20,488 nucleotides of DNA, taken from Flavobacteriaceae bacterium (GTDB lineage Bacteria > Bacteroidota > Bacteroidia > Flavobacteriales > Flavobacteriaceae). Shown here piece by piece: positions 6,804 through 15,330 of the stretch. The DNA is taken from positions 1-20,488 of the forward strand of contig JAQWON010000036.1 of assembly GCA_029245825.1 (NCBI GenBank), read 5' to 3'. The notes beneath the pieces were generated by a model. It was not told the DNA's origin. It saw only the letters and a program-made list of their open reading frames with translations, and searched no databases. Numbering within the stretch: position 1 is the stretch's first letter; the number at the start of each line of letters is the position of its first letter. A program made the position numbers and the translations under genes.

Positions 6804-8582
6804 ATGGCAAATTTATCTAATAAATCTTTACTTTTTCTATTAAAAAAACTATGGAAAGAAATTAAAAGAGAGAAAAAAATTAAACTAGTTTTAGTTTTTA
6901 TCTTAAGTATAATTTCTTCTTTTACTGAGGTTTTAAGTATTGGATCAATTATTCCTTTTTTAGCTGCTTTGTCATCCCCAGAAGAATTATATGGCAATGA
7001 TTTGACAGAACCTTTTATTGTTTTTTTTGGTATTAGTGGCCCTGACAAAATTTTGATGCCTTTTACTTTATTATTTTGTTTGTGTGTTGTTTTATCTGCG
7101 GCCATGAGACTTTTATTGCTGTGGATTCAATCAAAATTGACTTTTTCAATTGGGAATGATATTAGTATTTCTGTTTATAAAAAAACTTTATATCAGCCAT
7201 ATTCATTCCATATTTCGAGAAATAGTAGTGAAGTAATTGCTACAATTGCCAATAAAGTAAATGCAGTAGTTTCTAACGTAATTTTTTCTGGTCTGATTTT
7301 AAGTAGTTCAGCTCTAATGATTTTAATTATTACAAGTGCATTGATTTCAATAAATCCGATTATGGTTTTTACTGGATTTTTTAGTTTCGGAATAATGTAT
7401 TACATACTTATTTTTTTAGCAAAAAAAAGTATTTCAACTCATAGTGAAATAATAAATTCTAATCAAGTAAATATAATTAAAGCCTTGCAAGAAGGATTGG
7501 GTGGAATTAGAGATGTTTTAATTAATGGGACACAAGAAACTTATTTTGAAATATATCAAGACTCTGACATTCCATTAAGAAATGCTCAAGCAAAGGTTGA
7601 AATTATTAGTGGAGGCCCACGGTTTGTTTTAGAAGCTTTAGGGATGATTTTTATTGCTGTTTTAGCTTTGTCTTTTACTTCAAAAACAAGCGGATTAAAT
7701 TCTGTAATTCCTACACTTGGAGCTATTGCGCTTGGAGCTCAGAGACTTCTTCCAATAATGCAAATGGCTTATTCTAAATGGACAGTTATGAATGTTTCAA
7801 AAGAAACTTTGAAAGATACACTTGAGCTATTAATTCAAAAAATACCTCCCCAAGCAATTAACAAAAATTTAAAACCTTTGTCTTTCAAGGAAAAAATTAA
7901 ATTAAATAATATTTCATTTAAATATGTGGCTAATTCTCCATTTATTTTGAATAAAGTTGACATAGAAATAAACAAAGGCGATAGAATCGGATTTGTTGGA
8001 ACTACGGGCAGTGGGAAAAGCACAATATTAGACCTGATAATGGGTTTGTTAGAACCATCAAAAGGATTTTTGTCAGTTGATGATAAAGTAATTTCTAAAA
8101 AAAATATTAGGAATTGGCAAACCAGAATAGCTCATGTTCCACAACAAATTTTTTTATCTGATACCTCAATTGCTGAAAATATAGCTTTTGGAATTCCCAA
8201 AAACAAAATTGATTTTGAGCGTGTCAAAAAATCTGCGAAAAAAGCCCAAATTCATAGAACTATTGAATCTTGGGAAAAAAAGTATCAGACTTTTGTCGGG
8301 GAGAGAGGAATTAGACTTTCAGGAGGGCAAAGGCAAAGAATAGGAATAGCAAGAGCTTTATATAAAAACGCGGATGTTATAGTTTTTGATGAAGCTACAA
8401 GCGCTCTAGATACTAGGACTGAAGATGAAGTAATGAAAGCAATAGAGAATCTAAGTGAAGAGCTGACAATAATGATAGTTGCTCATAGGACAACTACTTT
8501 AAAAAAATGTTCTAAAGTAATTGATCTTAAAGATGGTAAATCTTATCGGATAGGGGATTATTCAGATATCATAAATAATTAA
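6804..8582 (+). CDS. ABC transporter, fused permease and ATPase (MsbA/PglK-type glycan flippase)
   Basis: This is a half-transporter of about 592 residues with an N-terminal exporter membrane domain of about six hydrophobic segments (first near residues 27-55, last near 290-310) and a C-terminal ATPase. The nucleotide-binding domain has Walker A GTTGSGKST at 399-407, a Q-loop PQQIF, the ABC signature LSGGQ at 505-509, Walker B VIVFDEATSALD with D529/E530, and the H-loop AHRTTT. It would work as a homodimer in the inner membrane. In a glycan locus the likely cargo is a lipid-linked oligosaccharide, as for PglK or MsbA; drug export is less likely here. A TTG at 6801 immediately precedes the ATG at 6804; I prefer the ATG. 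It starts 11 bases after the preceding stop. Confidence 0.9.
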   Translation: MANLSNKSLLFLLKKLWKEIKREKKIKLVLVFILSIISSFTEVLSIGSIIPFLAALSSPEELYGNDLTEPFIVFFGISGPDKILMPFTLLFCLCVVLSAAMRLLLLWIQSKLTFSIGNDISISVYKKTLYQPYSFHISRNSSEVIATIANKVNAVVSNVIFSGLILSSSALMILIITSALISINPIMVFTGFFSFGIMYYILIFLAKKSISTHSEIINSNQVNIIKALQEGLGGIRDVLINGTQETYFEIYQDSDIPLRNAQAKVEIISGGPRFVLEALGMIFIAVLALSFTSKTSGLNSVIPTLGAIALGAQRLLPIMQMAYSKWTVMNVSKETLKDTLELLIQKIPPQAINKNLKPLSFKEKIKLNNISFKYVANSPFILNKVDIEINKGDRIGFVGTTGSGKSTILDLIMGLLEPSKGFLSVDDKVISKKNIRNWQTRIAHVPQQIFLSDTSIAENIAFGIPKNKIDFERVKKSAKKAQIHRTIESWEKKYQTFVGERGIRLSGGQRQRIGIARALYKNADVIVFDEATSALDTRTEDEVMKAIENLSEELTIMIVAHRTTTLKKCSKVIDLKDGKSYRIGDYSDIINN

Positions 8583-8604
8583 GAAAGTTATGATTAATCA
8601 TATA

Positions 8605-9471
8605 ATGGAAAAATTAATTTTAGGGACTGTTCAGTTTGGTCTCAAATATGGAATAAATAATAAATTAGGGAAACCTTCTAGGGAAGAAGTGTTTAAAATT
8701 TTAGATTTTGCCTTTAGATCTGGGATTAAGATTTTGGATACTGCCGAATCTTATGGTAATTCTCATCAGATTATCGGGGATTATCATAAAGAAAGACGAA
8801 GAAATAAATTTAAAATAAACACTAAACTTCCAGAAAAATTAAATCAGAAAAATATTGAATTTATAGTAATAAAATTTTTGAGAGACCTAAACGTTAAAAA
8901 TATAGAGACACTAATGTTCCATTCTTTTCAAAGTTATTATGATTTCAGAGACAAGATGAGAAGTTTTAATGCTATAAAAAACAACCAGTTGGTAAAAAAT
9001 ATTGGCGTATCAGTATATACGAATGAACAAGTAGAATTTTTAATTAAAGAAGATAGGGTAAATTTGGTTCAATTACCATTTAATTTATTTGACAATAAGT
9101 TACATAGAGGAGAGGTTATCAAAAAACTTAAAAATTCAGGGAAAATTATTCATATAAGATCAGCTTTTTTGCAAGGATTATTTTTTAAATCTGGCCTTGA
9201 AAACGTATATCCAATAAATAAATTAAAAAATGAATTAAGAGAATTAAAAAAGCTTTCTAAAAAGTATAATGTTAATATTTCAAGTATGGCATTGTCTTAT
9301 TGTTTAGCACAGCAAAACGTAGAAAAAGTTTTAATGGGCGTGGATTCTAAACTGCAGCTAAGTGAAAACATCAAATCCGTTCAATTACAAATAGACAAGG
9401 AGTTAGTTGAGGAGATTGATTCAATAAATATTGTAAACAAGAACCTTTTAAATCCATCTAAATGGCCCTAA
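8605..9471 (+). CDS. Aldo/keto reductase
   Basis: This is a TIM-barrel NAD(P)H-dependent oxidoreductase. The complete catalytic tetrad is visible: D45 and Y50 in DTAESYG, K74 in NTKLP and H106 in LMFHSF. The start MEKLILGTVQFGLKYG matches the family, so I chose the ATG at 8605; an in-frame ATG at 8590 would add five residues and has a weak AAGAAAG upstream. Homologues beginning LGTVQFGxxYGI often occur in surface-sugar loci, where they probably reduce or oxidise a sugar intermediate. It overlaps the SpsF-like gene by 10 bases and precedes a HemL-like aminotransferase. These three look like a functional trio. Substrate unknown. Confidence 0.85.
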   Translation: MEKLILGTVQFGLKYGINNKLGKPSREEVFKILDFAFRSGIKILDTAESYGNSHQIIGDYHKERRRNKFKINTKLPEKLNQKNIEFIVIKFLRDLNVKNIETLMFHSFQSYYDFRDKMRSFNAIKNNQLVKNIGVSVYTNEQVEFLIKEDRVNLVQLPFNLFDNKLHRGEVIKKLKNSGKIIHIRSAFLQGLFFKSGLENVYPINKLKNELRELKKLSKKYNVNISSMALSYCLAQQNVEKVLMGVDSKLQLSENIKSVQLQIDKELVEEIDSINIVNKNLLNPSKWP

Positions 9472-10217
9472 AGATCAACCTAATTACTCAAGCTAGGATG
9501 GGAAGCACTCGTTTTCCAGGTAAAATTTTAAAAAAAATTAATGGGAAATCATTGCTTGAAATCCATATAGAGAGACTATTAAGATGTAATAATATAGATA
9601 ATGTAATAGTTGCTACAACAAAATCTTTAGAAGATGATAAAATAGAAGTTAAATGTAAACGATGGGGATGTGATATTTTTAGGGGGAATGAAAATGATGT
9701 TCTTGATAGATATTACAAAGCAAGTCTTTTATTTAAACCTGATTATATTGTTAGAGTAACATCTGATTGCCCGCTTATTGATCCAGTTCTTATTGATCAG
9801 ATGGTTGATTTCACAATCAATAATAAATTAGATTATTGTTCCAATACTTTAGTTGAAAATTACCCTGATGGGCAAGATGTTGAAATTTTTACTTTTGATT
9901 CTTTAAAAAAGACTTGGTTAGAAGCAAAATTAAATTCTGAGAGAGAACATGTTACGCCTTATATGAAAATGAACTCAACTTTTTATAATAAAAATGAATT
10001 TGTTTCAGCAAACTATCCGTGCCAAGGAAATTTTAATTCAATTAGAATGACTGTTGATGAAAAAATAGATTTTAAATTAATTAAAATATTGGTTCAGAAA
10101 TTGGGAATTGAACTCTCTTGGAGGGAGTATGTTGATTTTATAATGAAAAATAATTTGAAAATAAACCAAAATATTATCCGTAACGAAGGTTATCTAAAAT
10201 CGTTAAAAAATGACTAA
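9462..10217 (+). CDS. spsF: SpsF-like cytidylyltransferase family protein (copy 1)
   Basis: This is a nucleotidyltransferase of the CMP-Kdo/acylneuraminate synthetase fold, of the type found in Bacillus spore-coat polysaccharide loci. The nucleotide-binding loop ARMGSTRFPGK is at residues 11-21, NDVLDRYY is around 78-85 and the metal/sugar site SDCPLIDP is at 101-108. YPDGQDVEIF and SEREHVTPY follow. The 251-residue length is normal. It presumably activates a sugar or sugar acid with CTP, though SpsF chemistry is not firmly established. It overlaps the aldo/keto reductase by 10 bases and the aminotransferase by 8. A second, diverged copy is at 15327. Confidence 0.85.
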   Translation: MALKINLITQARMGSTRFPGKILKKINGKSLLEIHIERLLRCNNIDNVIVATTKSLEDDKIEVKCKRWGCDIFRGNENDVLDRYYKASLLFKPDYIVRVTSDCPLIDPVLIDQMVDFTINNKLDYCSNTLVENYPDGQDVEIFTFDSLKKTWLEAKLNSEREHVTPYMKMNSTFYNKNEFVSANYPCQGNFNSIRMTVDEKIDFKLIKILVQKLGIELSWREYVDFIMKNNLKINQNIIRNEGYLKSLKND

Positions 10218-11526
10218 TAAAGGACACAAACTATATAAAAAAGCAAAAAAAATAATCCCTGGGGGAACTATGTTATTATCAAAAAGGCCAGAAATGTTTT
10301 TACCAGGGCTATGGCCATCCTATTTTTCTAAAGCGAAAGGATATAAGGTTTGGGATTTGGAAAACAAGTTGTTAAATGATATGTCAATTATGGGTATAGG
10401 AACAAATTCTTTAGGATATGGCCATGATAAGGTTGACAAAGCTGTTTTAAAAAATATAAAAAACGGAAATATGTCAACTCTAAATTGCCCTGAGGAAATA
10501 TACTTAGCAGAAAAATTAATTGAAATTAATCCGTGGGCAGAAATGGTAAGATTTTCAAGGAGTGGTGGTGAAGCAAATGCAATTGCTATAAGAATTGGTA
10601 GGGCTGCATCTGGTAGAGATAAAGTAGCCATTTGTGGATATCATGGATGGCATGATTGGTATTTATCTGTAAATCACAATGAAGAAAACCACGATGGTTT
10701 GGCTAATCATTTAATACCAGGATTAAATCCATTGGGTGTGCCTAAAGATTTAAAAAACACAGTTTTCCCTTTTTCTTATAATGATTTTAAAGGATTAGAG
10801 GAGATTGTTAATAATCAAGAAATTGGAGTTATAAAGATGGAAGTCCAGCGTAATTTTCCTCCTAAAAATGATTTTCTAAAAAAAGTTAGAAAATTAGCAA
10901 CTGAGAATAATATTGTTTTAATTTTTGATGAATGTACTTCAGGATTTAGAGAAACTTTTGGGGGGCTTTTTAAAAAATATTCGGTTCAGCCAGATATAGC
11001 AATGTTTGGGAAAGCTTTGGGGAATGGATATGCAATTAATGCCGTGGTAGGGAAAAGGAATGTTATGGAATATGCTCAGTCTACATTTATTAGTAGTACT
11101 TTTTGGACAGAAAGAATTGGTCCCACAGCAGCTTTAAAAACACTCGAAGTTATGGAAGAAACAAATTCCTGGAATGTAATAACAGATACTGGGAAAGATG
11201 TTGTGAGTAAGTGGAAAAAATTGTCAGAGAAGCATAATTTGTCAATAAAAGTAGTTGGATTGCCATCGATAGCTTCTTATTCTTTCAACAGTAAAAATAA
11301 GCTGAAATACAAGACATTGATCACGCAAGAGATGCTTAAAAAAGGGTTTTTAGCAAGTACAACTTTTTATGCTTCTATTGCACATGATACTAAAGTAATT
11401 GACAAGTATTTTGATAATCTAGATGACATATATTTTTTGATTAGCAAATGTGAGAATGAAGAGCTTAATATTGATAGTTTGCTGGATTCCTCAGTTTGTC
11501 ATGATGGATTTAAAAGATTAAACTAA
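10210..11526 (+). CDS. Class III (HemL/glutamate-1-semialdehyde-type) PLP aminotransferase
   Basis: This fold type I PLP enzyme of 438 residues resembles glutamate-1-semialdehyde aminomutase. RFSRSGGEANAIAIRIGRA at 114-132 is the phosphate/substrate loop. IFDECTSGFR at 238-247 supplies D240 for the pyridine nitrogen, and FGKALGNGYAINAVVG at 266-281 carries the Schiff-base lysine K268. A housekeeping HemL is unlikely here: the gene overlaps SpsF by 8 bases and the RmlD-like gene by one base (TAATG). It is more likely a sugar aminotransferase or aminomutase adding nitrogen to a nonulosonate precursor. That role is inference from context. A GGGGGG run at about 10960 encodes Gly-Gly. Confidence 0.85.
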   Translation: MTNKGHKLYKKAKKIIPGGTMLLSKRPEMFLPGLWPSYFSKAKGYKVWDLENKLLNDMSIMGIGTNSLGYGHDKVDKAVLKNIKNGNMSTLNCPEEIYLAEKLIEINPWAEMVRFSRSGGEANAIAIRIGRAASGRDKVAICGYHGWHDWYLSVNHNEENHDGLANHLIPGLNPLGVPKDLKNTVFPFSYNDFKGLEEIVNNQEIGVIKMEVQRNFPPKNDFLKKVRKLATENNIVLIFDECTSGFRETFGGLFKKYSVQPDIAMFGKALGNGYAINAVVGKRNVMEYAQSTFISSTFWTERIGPTAALKTLEVMEETNSWNVITDTGKDVVSKWKKLSEKHNLSIKVVGLPSIASYSFNSKNKLKYKTLITQEMLKKGFLASTTFYASIAHDTKVIDKYFDNLDDIYFLISKCENEELNIDSLLDSSVCHDGFKRLN

Positions 11527-12419
11527 TGAGGATTTTGATAACAGGTGCTTCAGGAATGTTGGGTTCAGCTTTGGCTTTTGAACTCTCAAAAAAACATCAA
11601 GTTTTTGCCACAGGGAGAAGCGATTTTGTTACTCATCTTAAATATAAGTCTTTTGATTTATCTAATAGTAATTATAAACCTTTGGTTGAATGGTCAAACC
11701 CTCAAATAATTATTCACTGTGCAGCAATAACTGATGCCGAATTCTGTGAAGCAAATTCATTGGAAGCAATCAAAATTAATGCACTTTCTGTCAAAAAACT
11801 AATTCAATATGTAAATGAAAAAGTTAAAATAATTTATATTTCATCGGATGCTGTATTTAATTTAATTAATAATAAATCAAAAGAAAAAGATTATACAAAT
11901 CCAAATAATGTTTATGGGAAAACAAAAGAAATAGGTGAATTTTTCATGCTGAATTCTAGTAGAAGTAATGTAATTATAGTAAGGACTACAATTGTAGGAA
12001 TTAATTTTTACAGGAGAGGGAATAGCCTTGTCGAATGGATTATTAGCTCAGTCAACTCAAAAAGAACAATTACGCTATTTAATGATGTCATATTTAATCC
12101 AATATCAATTTGGGATTTGATTAAAGAATTAGATTTCTTGATTAATTGTGAAACAATTGATTTTAAAATATTACATGTTTCAGGAAATCAAAATTGTTCT
12201 AAATATTTTTTTGGGGTGGAGTTGTTAAAAGCATTAAAACTAAATTTAGATTATATACAAGAAGGATCCATAAAGGATAACATAAAAATAGCCAACAGAA
12301 GAAGAGATCAATCCATAGATTGTTCATTGTATCAAAAGAAATTTAATCGTAAATTACCAAGTATAAAAGGCACAATTGATTCTATTAAAAAAAACTTTAG
12401 AAATGAGAAAAGATATTAA
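11526..12419 (+). CDS. NAD(P)-dependent sugar epimerase/reductase, RmlD-like extended SDR
   Basis: The dinucleotide-binding motif TGASGMLG is at residues 6-13, CAAITDAEFCE at 65-75, ISSDAVF at 105-111 and the catalytic YGKTK at 130-134 (Y130, K134). This arrangement is that of dTDP-4-dehydrorhamnose reductase-type SDRs, which reduce a 4-keto nucleotide sugar. The 297-residue length fits. No rhamnose genes (RmlA, B, C) are in the window, so I read it as a reductase or epimerase for an intermediate of the local nonulosonate pathway. It starts in the stop codon of the aminotransferase gene and its end overlaps the NeuB gene by 17 bases. Confidence 0.82.
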   Translation: MRILITGASGMLGSALAFELSKKHQVFATGRSDFVTHLKYKSFDLSNSNYKPLVEWSNPQIIIHCAAITDAEFCEANSLEAIKINALSVKKLIQYVNEKVKIIYISSDAVFNLINNKSKEKDYTNPNNVYGKTKEIGEFFMLNSSRSNVIIVRTTIVGINFYRRGNSLVEWIISSVNSKRTITLFNDVIFNPISIWDLIKELDFLINCETIDFKILHVSGNQNCSKYFFGVELLKALKLNLDYIQEGSIKDNIKIANRRRDQSIDCSLYQKKFNRKLPSIKGTIDSIKKNFRNEKRY

Positions 12420-13476
12420 AATAGGGAGTCGTTTTATTGGAGATAAATATCCTACATATTTTATTGCTGATATAGCAGCCAATCATGATGGGAATATTGA
12501 GAGAGCTAAAAAACTTATAAAACTTGCTAAAGAATCTGGAGCGGACGCTGTTAAATTTCAACATCATGATGTCACAAAGTATGTAAGCGATTATGGGTTT
12601 AAAAATTTGGGTTCGAAATTTAGCCATCAGGCGGCATGGAAAAAATCAATTTTTGAGGTTTACAAAGATGCAGAAGTGCCTAGATCTTGGACGGTTGAAT
12701 TGAAAGATTATTGCGAGAAGATAGATATTACTTTTTTTACGACACCTTATGATTTGGATACTGTTGATTATATTGATGAATTTGTTCCTGCATTTAAAAT
12801 AGGATCTGGAGATATTGCTTGGAAAGCTATGCTTACCAAAGTTGCAAAAACAAAAAAACCAGTATTATTTGCTACAGGGGCATCTACTATGCAAGAAGTT
12901 ATAGATGCTATAAAAATTTTAAAATCAATAAATGAAAACATAATCTTGATGCAGTGTAACACAAATTATACAGGTAAAGAGGAGAATTTTAAGTACATAA
13001 ATTTAAATGTTTTAAAAACATATGAAACTTTATTCCCAGATACAATTTTGGGTCTAAGTGATCATACTCATGGAGGCGTAACAGTTTTAGGCGCAGTCGC
13101 TTTGGGTGCAAAAGTTATTGAAAAGCATTTTACTGATGATACCAAAAGAGATGGTCCTGATCATCCATTTTCTATGGATCCAAAAAGTTGGAAAAAAATG
13201 GTAGATGATACAAGGTTACTAGAACAAGCAATGGGATCTAGTATGAAAAAAGTTGAGGAAAATGAAGCAGAAACTGTTGTTTTGCAGAGAAGGGCAATTA
13301 GATTAATTAAAAAAAAATCCTCGGGAGATATTTTAAATATAAAAGACATACAATTTCAAAGACCTTGTCCTGAGGCAGCTGTATCAGTGAATGATATAGA
13401 CGATATAATAGGCAAGAGATTAAAAAAAGATGTTGAAAAGGGGGATTGTATAAGAAAAGAACATATACTATGGTAG
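12403..13476 (+). CDS. neuB: NeuB-family nonulosonic acid synthase with SAF domain
   Basis: This full-length synthase has 357 residues. The PEP-condensing barrel shows IADIAANHDGNIERAKKL at about 21-38, GADAVKFQ at 46-53, LSDHTHGG and the downstream IEKHFTDD block. The C-terminal SAF (antifreeze-like) domain is seen in RRAIRLIKKKSSGDIL and the ending GKRLKKDVEKGD. It should make a nine-carbon acid such as legionaminic, pseudaminic or sialic acid from PEP and a six-carbon N-acyl sugar. I start at ATG 12403; ATG 12376 would add nine poorly conserved residues and lengthen the overlap with the upstream gene. It differs clearly from the SAF-less synthase at 182. Exact product undetermined. Confidence 0.9.
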   Translation: MRKDIKIGSRFIGDKYPTYFIADIAANHDGNIERAKKLIKLAKESGADAVKFQHHDVTKYVSDYGFKNLGSKFSHQAAWKKSIFEVYKDAEVPRSWTVELKDYCEKIDITFFTTPYDLDTVDYIDEFVPAFKIGSGDIAWKAMLTKVAKTKKPVLFATGASTMQEVIDAIKILKSINENIILMQCNTNYTGKEENFKYINLNVLKTYETLFPDTILGLSDHTHGGVTVLGAVALGAKVIEKHFTDDTKRDGPDHPFSMDPKSWKKMVDDTRLLEQAMGSSMKKVEENEAETVVLQRRAIRLIKKKSSGDILNIKDIQFQRPCPEAAVSVNDIDDIIGKRLKKDVEKGDCIRKEHILW

Positions 13477-14000
13477 TTTTAAATGATCTTGGAATAAGAG
13501 CCATTGAACTTGATGATCTACCTATCATTCAAAAGTGGAGGAATGATGATAATTTGAGGAGGTATTTTCGAGAATACAGGGAGTTTTCCTTAACTCAAAA
13601 GAAAGATTGGTATTTTAAGATGGTTAATGACAATAGATTTGAAATGTTTGTCATTGTTGATATGAAGATAGATGAGGTAATAGGTGTAACAGGAATTACT
13701 TATATAGATTGGCCTAATAAACACGGTGATATTCATTTCTATATAGGGAAAAACTCAAAATGGATTGACAAAAAATACTCTCCAACGGCTATAAAACTAA
13801 TCCTAAACTATGGCTTTAAAACATTAAACATGAACAAATTATGGGTTGAAATTTATGAAATTGATAAAAAAAAGCTAGCTTTTTTTAAATCTCTTGGATT
13901 TAAAATTGACGCTACTTTAAGGGAACATTATTTTTATAATGGGAAATATTATAATTCTCATATTTTGTCATTATTAAGGAAAGATGCAAACTATGAATAA
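13470..14000 (+). CDS. GNAT-family N-acetyltransferase (PseH-like)
   Basis: This is a 176-residue acetyltransferase of the RimJ/RimL-PseH type. IRAIELDDLPIIQKWRNDD at 9-27 is the common N-terminal strand and helix. VIGVTGITYIDW at 70-81 and the IHFYIGK strand at 88-94 form the central sheet. The acetyl-CoA region follows, with INxYGFKTLNMNKLWVEIYE-like features up to 130, then FFKSLGFKIDATLREHYF. Such enzymes N-acetylate an amino sugar before the NeuB condensation, as PseH does. I use ATG 13470, which overlaps the NeuB stop by 7 bases; ATG 13446 would add eight residues before the normal start. Its deacetylase neighbour suggests acyl-group exchange. Confidence 0.82.
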   Translation: MVVLNDLGIRAIELDDLPIIQKWRNDDNLRRYFREYREFSLTQKKDWYFKMVNDNRFEMFVIVDMKIDEVIGVTGITYIDWPNKHGDIHFYIGKNSKWIDKKYSPTAIKLILNYGFKTLNMNKLWVEIYEIDKKKLAFFKSLGFKIDATLREHYFYNGKYYNSHILSLLRKDANYE

Positions 14001-14673
14001 AATTTTAATTATCTCTGCTCATCCTGATGATGACATCATTGGCTGTGGAGGGATTATCTCAAAATACTCAAAAGAAAATATTTTTAGAGTAATATTTATT
14101 GCCGAAGGCTCCAGTTGTAGATATACTGATATTGATAATGAAGTGGTAATTAATGAAATAAACAAAAGAAATGAGTGTGGCTTAAATGCACTAAAACTAC
14201 TTGGTGTTAGCGATGTTAAGTTTTACAATTTAAAATGTGGTAGATTGGATCAGATTCCGATCATAAATATTAATAAAATTATTGAGAATGAAGTAATTGA
14301 ATTTGGGCCGAATATAGTTTTTACTCATTCAGATAAGGACGCGAATAATGATCATTCAATTGTTCACAAATCAACTCTTATGGCTACCAGACCTGGAAGC
14401 AGCTGTTTTGTTTCAAAACTTTATTCTTACGAAGTTTTGTCCTCCAGTGAGTGGAGATTTACCAAAACTTTCAAACCAAATTTTTTTGAATCTATAAGCA
14501 AAAATGATTTGCAAAAAAAATGGAATGCATTGAAAGAATACAAATCTGAAATTAAACCTTTCCCATACCCTAGGTCTTTTGAGGGGCTTGAATCTTTGGC
14601 AAGATATAGGGGCATGCAAAGTAATAATGAATATGCTGAAGCTTTTGAATTAATCAGAGAAATAAACCAATGA
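13993..14673 (+). CDS. PIG-L/LmbE-family N-deacetylase
   Basis: This is a zinc-dependent deacetylase of 226 residues. The metal motif AHPDDD is at residues 9-14 (H10, D12 and D13) and NDHSIVHKS at 119-127 supplies the distal histidine. Relatives remove N-acetyl groups from GlcNAc-containing lipids, mycothiol precursors or nucleotide sugars. Here it is immediately followed by a formyltransferase-like gene after a 3-base gap and preceded by a GNAT gene. It may free an amine for re-acylation on a nonulosonate or its precursor. ATG 13984 is an alternative start three codons upstream. The chosen ATG overlaps the GNAT gene by 8 bases. Confidence 0.88.
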   Translation: MNKILIISAHPDDDIIGCGGIISKYSKENIFRVIFIAEGSSCRYTDIDNEVVINEINKRNECGLNALKLLGVSDVKFYNLKCGRLDQIPIININKIIENEVIEFGPNIVFTHSDKDANNDHSIVHKSTLMATRPGSSCFVSKLYSYEVLSSSEWRFTKTFKPNFFESISKNDLQKKWNALKEYKSEIKPFPYPRSFEGLESLARYRGMQSNNEYAEAFELIREINQ

Positions 14674-14676
14674 ACA

Positions 14677-15330
14677 ATGAGAATAGCATGTGTTACCTAT
14701 AGATCCTGGGCAATAGAAATTTATGACAGACTGGAAAAAGAATTTTATAAAAAAAATGAGTTTTTAATTTTTAGAACAAAAGAGGAATTTGATTCTGAAA
14801 AATTAAAATCTTTTGATCCAAATATTATTTTATGGTATGGTTGGAGTTGGATGGTTAAAGATTTTTTCATTAATAATTACACCTGTATAATGCTTCATCC
14901 AAGTCCTTTGCCTAAATATAGGGGAGGCTCTCCACTTCAAAATCAAATCATTAACAATGAAAAAAAATCTTGTGTAACTATTTTTAAAATGACAAAAAAA
15001 ATAGATGATGGAGACATATATAAACAGATTTCATTTTCACTAGAAGGCTCGTTGGAAGAAATTTTTTCGAGAATTACTGAAATAGGTTTTTTGGCAACAC
15101 TTGATATTATTAATGGGAAATATAATTTGACGCCTCAAAAACACGAAGAAGCGACTTTATTTAAAAGAAGAGAGCCTAAGGATTCGGAGATAACATTAAA
15201 TGAAATTAAAAAAAAGCCAGCACTCTTTTTACATAACAAAATAAGAATGTTAAATGATCCTTATCCAAACGCATATATTTTAACTTCTGATAACAAAAAA
15301 TTATATATTTTAAAATCTAGATTGGGCTGA
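14677..15330 (+). CDS. Formyltransferase-family protein, catalytic Asn replaced
   Basis: This is a 217-residue protein of the formyl-tetrahydrofolate-dependent transferase fold (GART/FMT). The hallmark block is IMLHPSPLPKYRGGSPLQNQ at 71-90, followed by KKIDDGDIYKQ at 107-117. His (H74) and Asp (D110) of the catalytic triad align with those of Met-tRNA formyltransferase. The Asn two residues before the His is Met (M72). The C-terminal OB domain of true FMT is missing, so a sugar-amine substrate is more likely than Met-tRNA. With the PIG-L neighbour it may place a formyl group on an amino sugar. The missing Asn leaves activity uncertain, although related locus proteins may share it. Confidence 0.78.
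   Translation: MRIACVTYRSWAIEIYDRLEKEFYKKNEFLIFRTKEEFDSEKLKSFDPNIILWYGWSWMVKDFFINNYTCIMLHPSPLPKYRGGSPLQNQIINNEKKSCVTIFKMTKKIDDGDIYKQISFSLEGSLEEIFSRITEIGFLATLDIINGKYNLTPQKHEEATLFKRREPKDSEITLNEIKKKPALFLHNKIRMLNDPYPNAYILTSDNKKLYILKSRLG

Noticed and set aside
10964..10976. G6 run in the HemL-like aminotransferase as a slippage site
   Set aside because: Six bases encoding a conserved Gly-Gly is too short to argue for contingency behaviour.
12376..12402. ATG 12376 as the start of the full-length NeuB
   Set aside because: It adds nine residues not typical of the family and deepens the overlap with the upstream gene; ATG 12403 fits better.
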